Assembly (NCBI RefSeq): GCF_002878395.1
Contig: NC_061119.1
Location: 17,762,976-17,826,975 of the forward strand
Direction of reading: 5' to 3'
Source of the DNA: Capsicum annuum
Taxonomy: Eukaryota; Streptophyta; Magnoliopsida; Solanales; Solanaceae
Length of the DNA: 64,000 nt
Program-made: the position numbers and the translations under genes
In this document: positions 11,222 to 21,540 of the stretch, piece by piece
Numbering within the stretch: the first letter of the stretch is position 1
Layout of the letters: the number at the start of each line of letters is the position of its first letter
Notes under the pieces: generated by a model
Told to the model about the DNA's origin: nothing
Databases searched by the model: none
What the model saw: only the letters and a program-made list of their open reading frames with translations

Positions 11222-11293
11222 GTATATAATATAATATGATATAATATAATATAATATAATATAATATAATATAATATAATATAATATAATATT
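11222..11293. repeat. (ATAAT)n microsatellite at viral border
   Basis: About fourteen ATAAT units, with one variant near the start, begin exactly where the viral homology ends inside the primer-site motif. Short AT-rich simple repeats are reported integration contexts for endogenous pararetroviruses, so this may mark the insertion point. Confidence 0.7.
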
Positions 11294-11873
11294 AAAAATG
11301 TCATTAAATTATGCTTATCTTGAAAGCTCCTAAGAATTGCGGTAGCCAGAGCAAAGCACGCTTTCTTCGTTGTGTGACACTATGTTCTTATTAGTTTGTT
11401 TAAAAAAGAATTATATTTTTTACTTTAAAAAAATTAATTTTAAAGTGATGAGACACTTCAAGTGCCAAATGAGTGTAATTTTTTTTGCTAAAAAAAGGAG
11501 TGTGTCAAAGGAATTTCATTATGGGATTTACAAAATTGTGTGTTTGTGCCAAATAAAATAGGAGCAAATTAAAACTTTAACATTAAAATTTCATAAGGAA
11601 ACAAATATGAATTAACCATGCAATTAGACTTTATTTCAAATGATATTTGTATTTTTCATGGATTTAGTAATGGATAGAAGGTAAAGTTAGAATCTCAAAA
11701 GATCAAATTTGATATAAAAGCACATTATATTGTAATTCCAAAAGTGGAATTTGATAAAGAAAGTGTGTACACAAAACCTTCTCCTACCTTGAGAGATAGA
11801 TCATAAATTTGATATAAAACACACGAAGAACTTAAAGGGAACTTAAAGGGAGTTGAACATCTTGTCATCTAAG

Positions 11874-11876
<3 letters not shown>
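11294..11876. repeat. Dispersed non-coding repeat, copy 1
   Basis: From about 11360 to 11815 this stretch resembles 24830-25235. Shared blocks include TGACACTAT..GTTCTTATTA, GTGTGTCAAAGGAATTTCA and AGATCAAATTTGATAT. No ORF of note is present. It may be a transposon-derived or segmentally duplicated sequence. The rest of the stretch is AT-rich with no other feature. Confidence 0.5.

Positions 11877-11921
<45 letters not shown>
11877..11921. repeat. (TA)n microsatellite
   Basis: An uninterrupted run of about 22 TA units is followed directly by TACTAGTTTAGGCGTACGCG, a Helitron-like border context. Confidence 0.85.
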
Positions 11922-11923
<2 letters not shown>

Positions 11924-12071
11924 TAGTTTAGGCGTACGCGTCTTGCGCCTGTACCTCACTTTAATGAGTTCAAATATTATACTATATAGGATGTTTCTTT
12001 AAATAATAAAGATGAATATGATAATTACATTTAATATCTTTTGAGTATGTAAAGATGAAGAATTTATTTAT

Positions 12072-12680
12072 TAAACCTAACCTTTACCAAAAATATTTTT
12101 AAAAGTTGATTAACATTCATCTACCATTTATAAATTGCAATAAAATAATACAACGATAGAGACATCAAAATAATATAATTAAATCTAATCTTTATACACA
12201 AAAATTTTCTCAAAATCTTCCGACACTCATCTACCACCTGTAAACAATAGCAAAATAATACGATAATAGAGATATCAAAATAATACAACTAAATCTAACG
12301 TTTACTTAAAAAAATTCCTCATAGTCGAACGACATTTATCTATCACCTGTAAACTGCAACAAATTAATACTATAAAAGTGATGTCAAAACAATATAATTA
12401 AAGTTAAATTTTACACAAAAATTTCTCAAAGCCAATAAAGATTCATCTACGAACTGTAAACTATCACAAAATAACAAACTAATAGGGATATTACATAATA
12501 CAATGAAACCTATCATTTACCTAAAAAAAATTGTTAAAGCCAGTCGACATTCATCTAGCATCTATAAATTAAAATAAAATAATAAGATAATAAAGATATC
12601 AAAACAATACAATTAAACCTAACATTTACACAAAAATTTCTTCAAAATCAACCAACATTTATCTACGACCTGTAAACTAT
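12072..12680. repeat. Degenerate minisatellite, ~109-bp unit, 5.6 copies
   Basis: Units start at about 12072, 12180, 12290, 12399, 12504 and 12614, with spacings of 105-110 bp. Each begins with a TAAACCTAACNTTTAC-type segment, then CATCTACNACCTGTAAACT and an A-rich tail (AAAATAATA.. GATATCAAAA). Divergence between units is high, so the array is old. No coding frame spans it. Confidence 0.75.
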
Positions 12681-13330
12681 ATAAAAAAAATATAATAGTG
12701 ATCACAAAGCTTCGATTTTGATCCAACTACTTGTTTAAGCGAAAATTTTGACCCTAAAGAATGATTTTGAATAAAAAAACAAAGAAGATTTATATATATA
12801 CACATGTTGAATTCTATTATGCTGACAAAAACAGTGAATAAGTTGAGGGTTAGAAAATCATGCATTCACTAATCTAGACATGCAATCGAATCAAGTTAGA
12901 TGATCATCAATCATATTCTCCCAATAGGCAAACCGGTTTGTTCTCTAGTTTAACGTACATCTCAATATTTATAGAAGTATTTCCTTAATAGATTCCAATA
13001 TATTTATAGAAGTATTTCCTTAATAGATTCCTATTTTAGGAGTTTTTCAAATTGAACAGTGGAAAGGAAACTATTAGTTAATTCTTTTACCATATATTTC
13101 AGGAGTCCCATATATTTTAGGAAGTCTAGTAGAAAGAAATATATTAATTAATTTCCCTACCATATATTTTAGGAGTCACATATATTTTAGGAAGTCTAGT
13201 TAATATAATAAAAAATAATTAAATGATAAATTAAAAAATAATGAAAAGACAATTTTGTCTAAAGAAGAGTCTTTTAATAAAGGGCAAAAAGATCACTTTT
13301 CTAAGGATCTTCACACTTTTAATATACTAG
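12681..13330. other. AT-rich region ending in Helitron-like terminus
   Basis: There are short internal duplications: ATATTTATAGAAGTATTTCC occurs twice near 12968-13020, and a CATATATTTTAGGA block recurs near 13081-13190. The last ~100 bp (about 13240-13330) resemble two other copies at 22290-22385 and 22590-22682. Read on the minus strand they would start near TATATTAAAAGTGTGAAG, resembling the 5' ends of plant Helitrons. No gene is visible apart from an unsupported minus-strand ORF. Confidence 0.35.
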
Positions 13331-14772
13331 TTTAGAGTACGTGTGTTGAACGTGTACTTCAGGCAATATATAAAAATATATGATGAATAAATTATTGAAA
13401 AATAGAATAGTCAAGGTCTATTTTTTGGTAAATTAAATAGTAATAATTTAGGATTGCAACTTAGTTAACTTTTTTGGTACAAATTTATACCATCAACGAA
13501 ATAATATGATCTTGAATTTGAGTATTCAATAATCTTCTATCTAAGATCATGTGCTTGTTAGTACAAACCCATTGCTAATAGAAATCCATAGAAGTGTAAA
13601 ACCACTGATACATCAATAAATATTTTCAGTAAATCTTACAAGTGGAGTTTAGATGTGATAGAGCGTATGAAGGATTTACCACTACCAAGTAGAGATCAGA
13701 GGTTGTTTCTGATAGATCCTCGACTTAGAAAAAATGCATCAAAGTAGTTTAAAAATGAAAATATATTAAATACTCTTATCTTAGAAGTGGCTAGAAGACG
13801 TGATAAGAGAAATTTATCACTTTTTCCATCGAGATAATAGTTTAAAGTGTAGATGAATTGGCTAAAAACATGCAATAAAACTTATATCCATAAAAGCAAA
13901 TGAGAAGACTTTGACCTTTGCTTTATTTCCAAGGTAGGGAGTATGGACTATGTAGAGTAATTAAGGAATGGAATACGATTAGGTCGTTAACACAACTTAT
14001 TTTTCACAATTGAGGTTCATCTACATGATTGTAAAGAAGTATAGCTACATCAATGATGCTTAAGAGTTCGGATACAACAATCAAGTGACCATCTCTACAT
14101 TTAGAATTTGATTGAGGCAATCAAATCGCTAATCCTAAGTGTCCCAGCTAAAACTATATATTAGTAATATTTATCCTAAATCAATTTGATGACAGGACAT
14201 GATTTAAACTCCTTATAGCTAATCAAGAATAAACTTTCTTCTGTCATGTAACTAAGTAAATAGCCAAAGTACTTATTAAAATTGGTAAGGTAAGACCTAA
14301 ATTTCTTTACTTGCACTTATTCCTATTGAAGAATTTGATTTCTTTATTAATAAAAGACACTTTGTCTAGTGAAAAGAAAAGAAAAATAATTATTTGAGTG
14401 TGTAGTGAGAAAAAAAATAATTATTTGAGATATTCAACACATTCAGCAGGACATTAATATGAGGTACAAAAGTGTACCTGTATCATAACAGTCTTGACAA
14501 GCTACCCTCTGCTATTACTAACTGTTAAATCTAGCAACTAAGTAGGGTGCATTTCCTTCTCCCCTCCCCTACCACCACTCAAATGTAATTAAAACACAAA
14601 TTGTTATGTGTACGCTATGTTATTTAGCACAATTTTTTTAAAAAAAATAATATAAAATTTCAAGATTAAAAGTATACTTAAAAGGAACGGGATAAGGAAA
14701 GAAAAGGAGACCCTCCCCTACAAGCTTTATCTATATCCACAAACGAAACAACTTCGTGATAATTCAAAATTC
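13331..14772. other. Intergenic AT-rich DNA, no recognisable feature
   Basis: There is no long ORF, RNA gene or clear repeat. The left edge (CTAGTTTAGAGTACGTGTGTT) echoes the sequence just right of the (TA)n tract at 11921, hinting at another border of the same repeat family. Part of this stretch may be 3' flank of the exon-like sequence that ends at 14773. Confidence 0.3.
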
Positions 14773-14937
14773 TTAAAATTGATTAGAGCATATGACGCAT
14801 GAATTTATAGATGAAAATTCGAAGACCTTAATTCTCCATGACACTCCAGTAATAGCAAATAATTTATCATCCCAATCTAATTTAATACTATCAAGAAGAG
14901 GAAATTTAGTTGTAGCTTGAGAGAGAGATGAGAATTC
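14773..14937 (-). pseudogene. Terminal exon-like piece of unidentified host gene
   Basis: On the minus strand a good 3' splice site (TGTGTTTTTGCAG) at 14938-14950 opens a 54-codon frame. It contains the segment KFPLLDSIKLDWDDKLFAIT and ends at a TAA at 14773-14775. The mix of hydrophobic and acidic residues and the canonical acceptor support a genuine last exon. I do not recognise the protein. Further exon-like pieces of the same orientation lie at 15496-15542, 21250-21304 and 21460-21530, interrupted by two transposons. Confidence 0.5.
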
Positions 14938-15196
14938 CTGCAAAAACACATATGTGTAAGATAATTTTCAATGAATTTTTTGTTGGAAAAAAGAATAATT
15001 GTTTCTCAATAACCAATTATTTACGGTTCCTACCAATTTTAGATGTCTTTTTATTCATGGAATTGAATTTTTTGTGCTTGTAACCCGATTTCTAGTTGTT
15101 ATGCTTCACATCATCTCATCTTATTACAGATAGTCTATCTTATCCACTTATTGAAGAAGAGATGTAGTTGCCTCGAGTTAGCTATCAAATTTTGTA

Positions 15197-15495
15197 AGTC
15201 TATTCAAAGGCAGATCTAGGATTTCAAATTAGTGAGGTTACGATAAAATAAAGTAATATGTAATAATATAATAAAAAAGATAACACCAAGCAGGGATCGA
15301 TCACATGGCCATAAAACTAAGCACTTTAAGAGTTCATTCCATTCCATCAAGCCAATGCTATTTTTGTTTATGGATTTCCATCTATAATATTTTGTTAACT
15401 TGTTCTATTTTTAAATATATTTATCGAATTTACAACAGGGGGTGGGGATTTCCGGGAACCCCCACCCAATATTGTAGATCCGCCCTCAGTCTATT
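15197..15495. mobile_element. hAT-type MITE (283 bp) with 8-bp target duplication
   Basis: The element 15205-15487 is flanked on both sides by AGTCTATT (15197-15204 and 15488-15495). Its ends are imperfect inverted repeats: CAAAGGCAGATCTA at the left and, on the other strand at the right, GAGGGCGGATCTA. An 8-bp duplication and a GGCGGATC-type terminus are typical of non-autonomous hAT elements. It carries no transposase. Confidence 0.75.
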
Positions 15496-15542
15496 TGTTC
15501 CAGCAATTTCCCTTCTCAATTGCATCATGTCTTGAAAATTTT
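15496..15542 (-). pseudogene. Exon-like piece interrupted by the MITE
   Basis: A strong acceptor (TTCCTTTGTTTCCTTTAG, minus strand) ends at 15543 and opens a frame containing QDMMQLRREIAG. The frame reaches the MITE target site, and the open sequence in another frame resumes at 15196. The MITE therefore sits in or next to this exon. The frame does not continue cleanly across the empty site, so the gene was probably already decayed, or splicing is misjudged. Confidence 0.4.
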
Positions 15543-17349
15543 CTAAAGGAAACAAAGGAATAAAACAAAAGCATCATATAAGTTGAGGTTATAATCATGG
15601 TACCATTTGCATTCCAAAAAAATGAATATAGTGCAAATTTAACTTTGAGGATTTTATGGTATATTAAAAAATATAAGATCACCTATTTCAATCTGCAGAT
15701 CTTAAATTTGAGTCATTTATCATTCGTTGGATTAAATTATTCCACAATAAAAGTATAAATTGTGAGATACCTCATCTCTGAAACGATTATAACAAAGTCA
15801 GAAAAGCTAATAAGGATACTATTTCAACTGTCGTGTGCTTCGACTTATGCAACCAAGCATGCATACAAATGGTTCTTCTACGTTAGAGAGTCAAATCTAA
15901 TTTAAAACTATAATACATGCAAAAGAACGTTATCAACTTCGATAATTCTGAGAAGGCCGTTAAGGGATAAACTTACCACATTGTCAATTGTAGGGCTGCA
16001 TATCGATTGGTTCGGTTTGGTTTTAAAAATTATTGATTTTACTTATTCATTATTGGTTTGTATATATGCTAAACCGTTAAAAAACCATTAAGATATCGGT
16101 TAATCGGTTATCGATTTATCGATTTTTCATTGTTATCGGTTCGGTTATCGGGTTAACCGTTAACATTAAACATATCTAATTAGAAATCCAAAGCTAGTAA
16201 GCTACTGCCTACGACCCTACTACTTAGTGCTTTTTCTTGTTTCTATCCACAAAGCCACAAATAGAATACAAAACATTAAAACTCAAATCACAACTCACAA
16301 ATTAATTTTAAACTGCTCGTACAAACAAAATAGAAAAATCCAAAGTAAAAGTCACAGGTTCACACAAGTTGAAAATTAAGTTCAAATTCCAAACATAGTA
16401 ATAATACTAATTACTACTCAAGTTTTATACTACGAGCATCATACTGCATCCTCTCCAAACAACGATCAACATGATTCCTTAAGAACATAGTCCCAGTATG
16501 TCGTGGATGGTAATTATAAACATTACCACAATAAATACACTTCACTTTGCACCCTCCATCATCATATTCTTTAAGCTTTTGATAGTGATTTCAAACAGGT
16601 GATCGAACTTTAGGACCACGACGTTGAGACATGATGAAACCTAATCAATAGAGAAACAAAGATATTAGAAATACCTCAAATAACTTTAACTACATAAGAT
16701 AAATAAAAGAAATAAATCAATAGGGATACACAGTTGTTTATCCAATAGTTCAATTCTCTTATACAACACTTCTAAAAGTAAGTTTTGCACATCCTGTCAA
16801 TCTACTCTTAATTCAGATCAAGTGCAGTAGCGTCTGTAATTTCTCTTGTTTATGTCCCAAGTCAAACAAGTAGGAGCATAAGATACCACAACTAAAACAT
16901 AGCGAATGAAGCTAAACAATTCAAGATTTAAAAAGCTCAAAGTCATAAAAAATATTGTCAACTTCGAAGTGCATAGCCAAATAAAACTAGAAAATTCCCA
17001 TATATTAATTTTGAAGAAAATTTTGGGCAAACAAACTGCACATACTACTACTTTTCATCTAGCATATATTGGAGCTACCCGCCAAACAACCAACACGAAA
17101 ATAATATAGTTATCAACATTCAACACCCAAGATGCAACAAAAACCAAAAACCAAAAATCAAAATACTATAGCCTACCCCTAAAAAAGAAAAAACAGAAAA
17201 TGTCAACTAGTTCCCCAATATCCTATGTTCCAGTATAGCTGCTTTTGATTTACTCAACAGAAAATCATTTTTTGTATAGTATGTGGGAGGCAATGATATA
17301 TCCCTTCAATAGAAAATCATACATGCCTTCAACATACATATATATATTT

Positions 17350-17740
17350 AACATACTGCAAACAGAAAATTAGTGTACAAAACAGAAACTGCAAATCAGT
17401 GTACATACATGCTGCAAATTCCAGAAATCAGTGCAAATCATTGAAAATAGCAAATCAGTGCAAATCACTGCAAACAAAAAATCAGTGTACAAACCAGAAA
17501 CTGCAAATCAGTGTACATACATACTGCAAATTTCAGAAACCAGTGCAAATCACTAAAAATAGAAAATCATTGCAAATCACTGCAAACAGAAAATCAGTGT
17601 ACAAAATAAAAACTGCAAATCAGTGTACATACATACTGCAAATTCTAGAAACCAGTGCAAATCACTAAAAGTAGAAAATTAGTGCAAATCACTGGAAACA
17701 GAAAATCAGTGTACAAAACTACAAAAAATTCAGAAACCAG
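17350..17740. repeat. 112-bp tandem repeat inside hAT-1
   Basis: About 3.5 units with a spacing of 112 bp (GTGTACATACAT at 17399, 17511 and 17623). Units contain repeated TGCAAATCA and CAGTGTACA words. A plus-strand ORF across it (17399-17668) merely translates the repeat and is not considered a gene. It lies downstream of the transposase. Confidence 0.75.
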
Positions 17741-17949
17741 AAATCATACATTCAGTGATCAGTGTGTAAATTCCATAAACTAGAAATCAAATGAAAGATT
17801 CTTTTCTTACCTTACCTTGTTCAAGTTGCTATATGTCATCAATGCTAGATTCTTTTACGACTTTGGCCAAATCTAAATAAATTAAAAGAATAAGTCAAAA
17901 CTCAAGCAAAAAAAATATTAAATAAATAATTCACCAAATACAAGGTTAT

Positions 17950-20016
17950 TTTTTACCTTGTTCAAGTTACTCAAGAGAATCTAAATCATCTTCAATACTT
18001 ATAGGTTGTGATTCACTTCGAAGCCAATCTTGTAGACATACTAGAGCTTCTACCAATTTTGAAGTTAATGAACTTCTAAATGAATCAAGAACACGTCCCC
18101 GGTACTAAAAGCACATTCTGATTCTATACTAGAAATAGGAATAGCTAAAATATCTCGAGCCATCTTAGAAAGAAAGGGAAATCTAGTCGAGTTATATTTC
18201 CACCAAAGCAATACACTAAAATTGGACGTTCCAACTTCAATATCTTCTGCAAGATATTTATCCAACTCCAACTTAGAATTCTCAGCTCCACTCCTAGATG
18301 TGTGTTTACTCAACTCCTCATAAAAGTCACTAATATCAACCATAGAGCTTGAACTAGAAGCCTCCACTTCTGAAGATAGCTTACCACCTTTGTCTTTTGA
18401 AGCAGACGATGAATACTCATTAAATAATAATTTCATGTACTCTCGCACATTTTTTTTATAGTTGGTCCATTATCCCCAAACATCTTCTTAAGTGCAAAAC
18501 TAAGAGCGGTAAACTTATGACGAGGATTCAAAACACAAGGTATAAAAAGCATCTTATTTATTTTTGTTGGATCACCCCAGTATTTTTTAAATTTCTTCTT
18601 CATGTTTGTTGCCATTTGAGCCAACACAATATCATCACTTGATATCAATTTTGTCAAGAAAAAACCAACTTGACAAATTTCAAGAAAATGAATATTTGAT
18701 ATAATATACAATGATCTAGAAACCTTCAAAGTGAGCTTAAAAAATAATTCAAGAAATTTTGCAATTCTTTCAACGCTATCCCAATCACTACTCAAAAGTG
18801 AACCTGAAGGTTGTTCTTCATCCACAATATTTCTATCACCATTACACACATGGATATGGCCAAACTCGAGATGATGTGCCAAACCAATATCACGATCAGC
18901 ATAATTCAAAATTGTACCCTCATATTTAATAGCCCTATTCAACATCAAGTAGGTAGAGTTTCACCTTGTGGGAACATCTAAGCATAAAGACTTTTTTGCA
19001 AGATTTTTATCTACACAATATTCCTAAATGTTCTTCTATCTAGCAAGAGATTGCCAAATGTATCTCAGTGTTTGCCTAATTCGTTCAATTAAAATAGTTG
19101 CTTCTTTTATACCATCTTGAACAACAAGGTTTATGATATGCGATATGCACCTAACATGAAGATGCTTACCACCCATAAGATTGGTCCCCTACTTAATCAA
19201 TTGCTTAGACAACTCAGCCACACACACACACTATTTAAACTAGCATTATCAACAGTAATCATGAAAATTCGATGCAATCCCTACTAACAATGCCCTTTGC
19301 TAAATCTTCACCTCTATGGCTAGAAATTGGACAAAATTGATAACTTTTTTATGCAAAGTTCAATTTTTATCAATCCAATGAGCAGTAATACACATATAAT
19401 TAACTCTTTGCACAGAAGTCCAAGTATCAGTCGTTATACACACTCTTTGTTGAGTTTCCTTAAAAATGCTCCTCATTTTATTTTTCTCTTCATCAAAGAG
19501 ATCACAATCACGAGTAACAGTTGTACAAGAAGGAATTTGAAACAAAGGTTGTACCACTTTCATAAATTGTTTAAAGACTTCTTTTTCAACAAATCTAAAA
19601 GGAAGCTCATCAAGAATTATCATACGACACAATGTTTTTCTACACTCTTCTTGATCAAATTTCCATGAAACAATTGATACATCACACTTGTTACCCCCCG
19701 TAACCGGTTGAAATGCTATCTTTGATTGACTAGTATCAACATTACAAGGTATTTTTTTGCATTTTCCTATATGACCAAGCATTGTCGTCACACCATGTTT
19801 TTTTTGTATCATCTAAATACTCTTTTTTATAATAATTACACACACCTTTTTTAATTTCTTTCGAATCAACTTTACTAGTAAAATGATCCCACACACAGAT
19901 CTTTTTCTCCTTTCTTTCTTTGTTTTAGACTCAACTATTGGATTTTAATTCACTACATTCGAATCAGAAGCTACACTCTCACCAATCACTTTATCAACTC
20001 TAGTATCTTGTGACAT
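17950..20016 (-). pseudogene. hAT-1 transposase (BED finger, RNase H-like, hATC), inactive
   Basis: The probable start is the ATG at 20014-20016. A BED-type zinc finger follows around 19790-19910 (VWDHF, then CNYYKKEY). One expected Cys is Tyr, and a run of eight A residues near 19800 carries a frameshift. The catalytic core follows: TTDTWTS near 19440, AHWID near 19375, TVDNAS near 19245 and an RCISHIINLV segment near 19135. The C-terminal hATC dimerisation domain is at 18060-18230 (SIESECAFST), with a frameshift at STGD. Several stops interrupt the frame. Family assignment is firm. Confidence 0.78.
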
Positions 20017-21249
20017 GTTGTATCAACATGACTGTAATTTTGAAAGAAAAATAATCAAACAATAAGCCAACAACAAAATTACAACATAACATGACCAAAT
20101 CACCAAAACTTCACAATGTGCAGTTGTGCATAGAGCATGATAGACCACACGACCATAGAATATCAACATATAAGCATTAAGCACTTAGTAGTGACTTATA
20201 GACTTCACAACAGCCAATTTCACAACAAACTTATACATACCTTACAAAACAACTAAAGTAAATATAACAAAAATCCATCTATTTTTCACTTCAACTGACA
20301 ATCATATCTAGTTCAACAACAAATAATAATCCTAATATACATAAAACAAAATTTCTTCTAAATATTTAACTTCAGACAACACTAAGACAAATTTCTTCTT
20401 CTTTGTGCTTCAATTCACTCATTAATACCAATAATTCCAAGCAGTTAAATTCTTTAAAGGTTAATAGGATTAGCATTAGCCTTAGTTTCAATAAAAAACT
20501 ACTGTTAACACTGTCACATCATGGAATCTTGGTGTTTTTCAAGAGTATTCTATATTGTTATATGCAGGAATTGAAGATGAAGCAGATTAGCAGAAGACTT
20601 CTAAGAATGAAATTGAGCAAAAATAAAAATTCTTACCTGTTGACTGTTGAGAGCAAAACCAAAAATCGTCTTAGGTCTCTTTAGTTTTCAGCAAAATCGA
20701 GCTTTAATACTACGTTTTCAGCAAAAATATACTTTGAATACTGAGTTTTCAGCAAGAATCGGCAAGAATTGAGCAAAAATTGTGAATAATGAGAGACTGA
20801 GAGAGGCTGAGGCGGTCTTTGAGTCGATGAGCGTAAGTGAGGCAGATCGCAGACAGATCAGAATTCGCAAATGTGAAAATTGAAAACTAAATGAAGATGA
20901 AATGAAACCTAACTATTCCCTAAGTCTCTAAGTAGTAAGTACGGGTTTGGGGCCATTTGGGAATTGGGCCTTTAGAGTTTTGGGCCAATTTTGGGAATTG
21001 GGCAATATAAATAATGGGTATGCTATCAGTATTGGATAAAGTGTGCATTTTTTATCGGGTTATCGGATGGCCCGATAAAAAAATAAGAAAACCTGAGGCC
21101 CGAACCGATAACCTGTTAATTGGAAACATTAAACCGACACCTGACCCGATGTTGAGAAAAATCGACCCATTAATCCGATAAAGTAATTATCGGTTTGGGT
21201 TAACGATTTGAACCAAAATTTACACAGCCTTAGACAAATGCATCAAAAT

Positions 21250-21304
21250 TAGGTGAAACAGAATCTTGCAAAGAGCACTTCTTTGACTTTTCATTGACTT
21301 ATAA
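21250..21304 (-). pseudogene. Exon-like piece disrupted by hAT-1
   Basis: If hAT-1 is removed at its target duplication, the minus strand reads an open stretch containing SPNFDAFVNV that runs into a strong splice donor (GTG|GTAAGT at about 15970-15978). The element thus appears to have landed inside an exon a few codons from its 3' border. An alternative frame is also open here, so the protein sequence is uncertain. Confidence 0.35.
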
Positions 21305-21459
21305 AAAACTCATTATAAGGTTCCATTAATGTGGAATCTAGAATCCATTACATAAGCAGTTAGTTTCACGATATATTGCATAACTTATAGCCATGCAAAA
21401 ATTAGAGCAATACTAACATTATACAATCCTTACTTGCATCATCACCTTAGTAACCACAC

Positions 21460-21530
21460 CTTTCTCTCTTCAATGAAAACTTTTGGGCAAGTATTTCACT
21501 TTCAACGGCAGCATGTGTGGCCCAACTTTT
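21460..21530 (-). pseudogene. 71-bp exon-like piece of the same unidentified gene
   Basis: On the minus strand it is bounded by an acceptor (CCTTATTCAG, 21531-21540) and a donor (GAAAG|GTGTGG, 21459). It encodes KSWATHAAVESEILAQKFSL and a few further residues. The composition suggests a helical or coiled-coil protein. It lies upstream of the hAT-1-disrupted piece. I do not recognise the gene. Confidence 0.45.
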
Positions 21531-21540
21531 CTGAATAAGG

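Larger units (their letters stand above)
1..11225. mobile_element. Endogenous caulimovirid (pararetrovirus) locus, rearranged
   Basis: Seen: a 30K-type movement-protein ORF on the minus strand. On the plus strand are a CCHC zinc knuckle, a DSGA protease motif, a YIDD reverse transcriptase and an RNase H, then a further ORF, a promoter-like region and a tRNA-Met primer site. A movement protein together with RT is diagnostic of Caulimoviridae rather than of an ordinary LTR retrotransposon. The order movement protein, coat/zinc knuckle, protease, RT, RNase H, then a second ORF before the promoter fits Florendovirus-like genomes best; a Solendovirus- or Petuvirus-like origin is possible. All coding regions contain stops or frameshifts, so this is a fossil. 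The window starts inside the minus-strand unit. Genus is inference. Confidence 0.78.
8852..11225 (+). repeat. Direct repeat, copy 2 (pseudo-LTR of viral locus)
   Basis: This is the second copy of the 3460-5830 segment, differing by scattered substitutions and a net three-base indel. It ends within the primer-site motif (TGGTAT) and runs straight into an ATAAT microsatellite. That makes it the right border of the viral integration. Confidence 0.7.
15983..21240. mobile_element. hAT-1: Ac-like hAT transposon (5.24 kb) with target duplication
   Basis: The element spans 15991-21232. Its ends are TAGGGCTGCATA at the left and, read on the other strand, TAAGGCTGTGTA at the right, close to the TAGGGATGAAA ends of Ac. 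The flanks GTCAATTG (15983-15990) and GACAAATG (21233-21240) match at six of eight bases, an aged 8-bp target duplication. Many copies of ATCGGTT/AACCGAT lie within 200 bp of each end and are candidate transposase-binding sites. A minus-strand transposase pseudogene lies inside. Confidence 0.8.

Noticed and set aside
11116..11304. Minus-strand ORF rich in Ile/Leu/Tyr
   Set aside because: It is the translation of the ATAAT microsatellite.
11877..11921. (TA)n tract as a replication origin or scaffold attachment site
   Set aside because: A simple microsatellite gives no evidence of such a function.
12677..12865. Minus-strand 62-codon hydrophobic ORF
   Set aside because: No motif, splice or promoter support; composition follows local AT content.
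17399..17668. 89-codon plus-strand ORF with repeated NQCKSL-like segments
   Set aside because: It is the translation of the 112-bp tandem repeat, opposite to the transposase, and has no protein character.
19327..19668. 113-codon plus-strand ORF
   Set aside because: It lies antisense to the recognisable hAT-1 transposase core.
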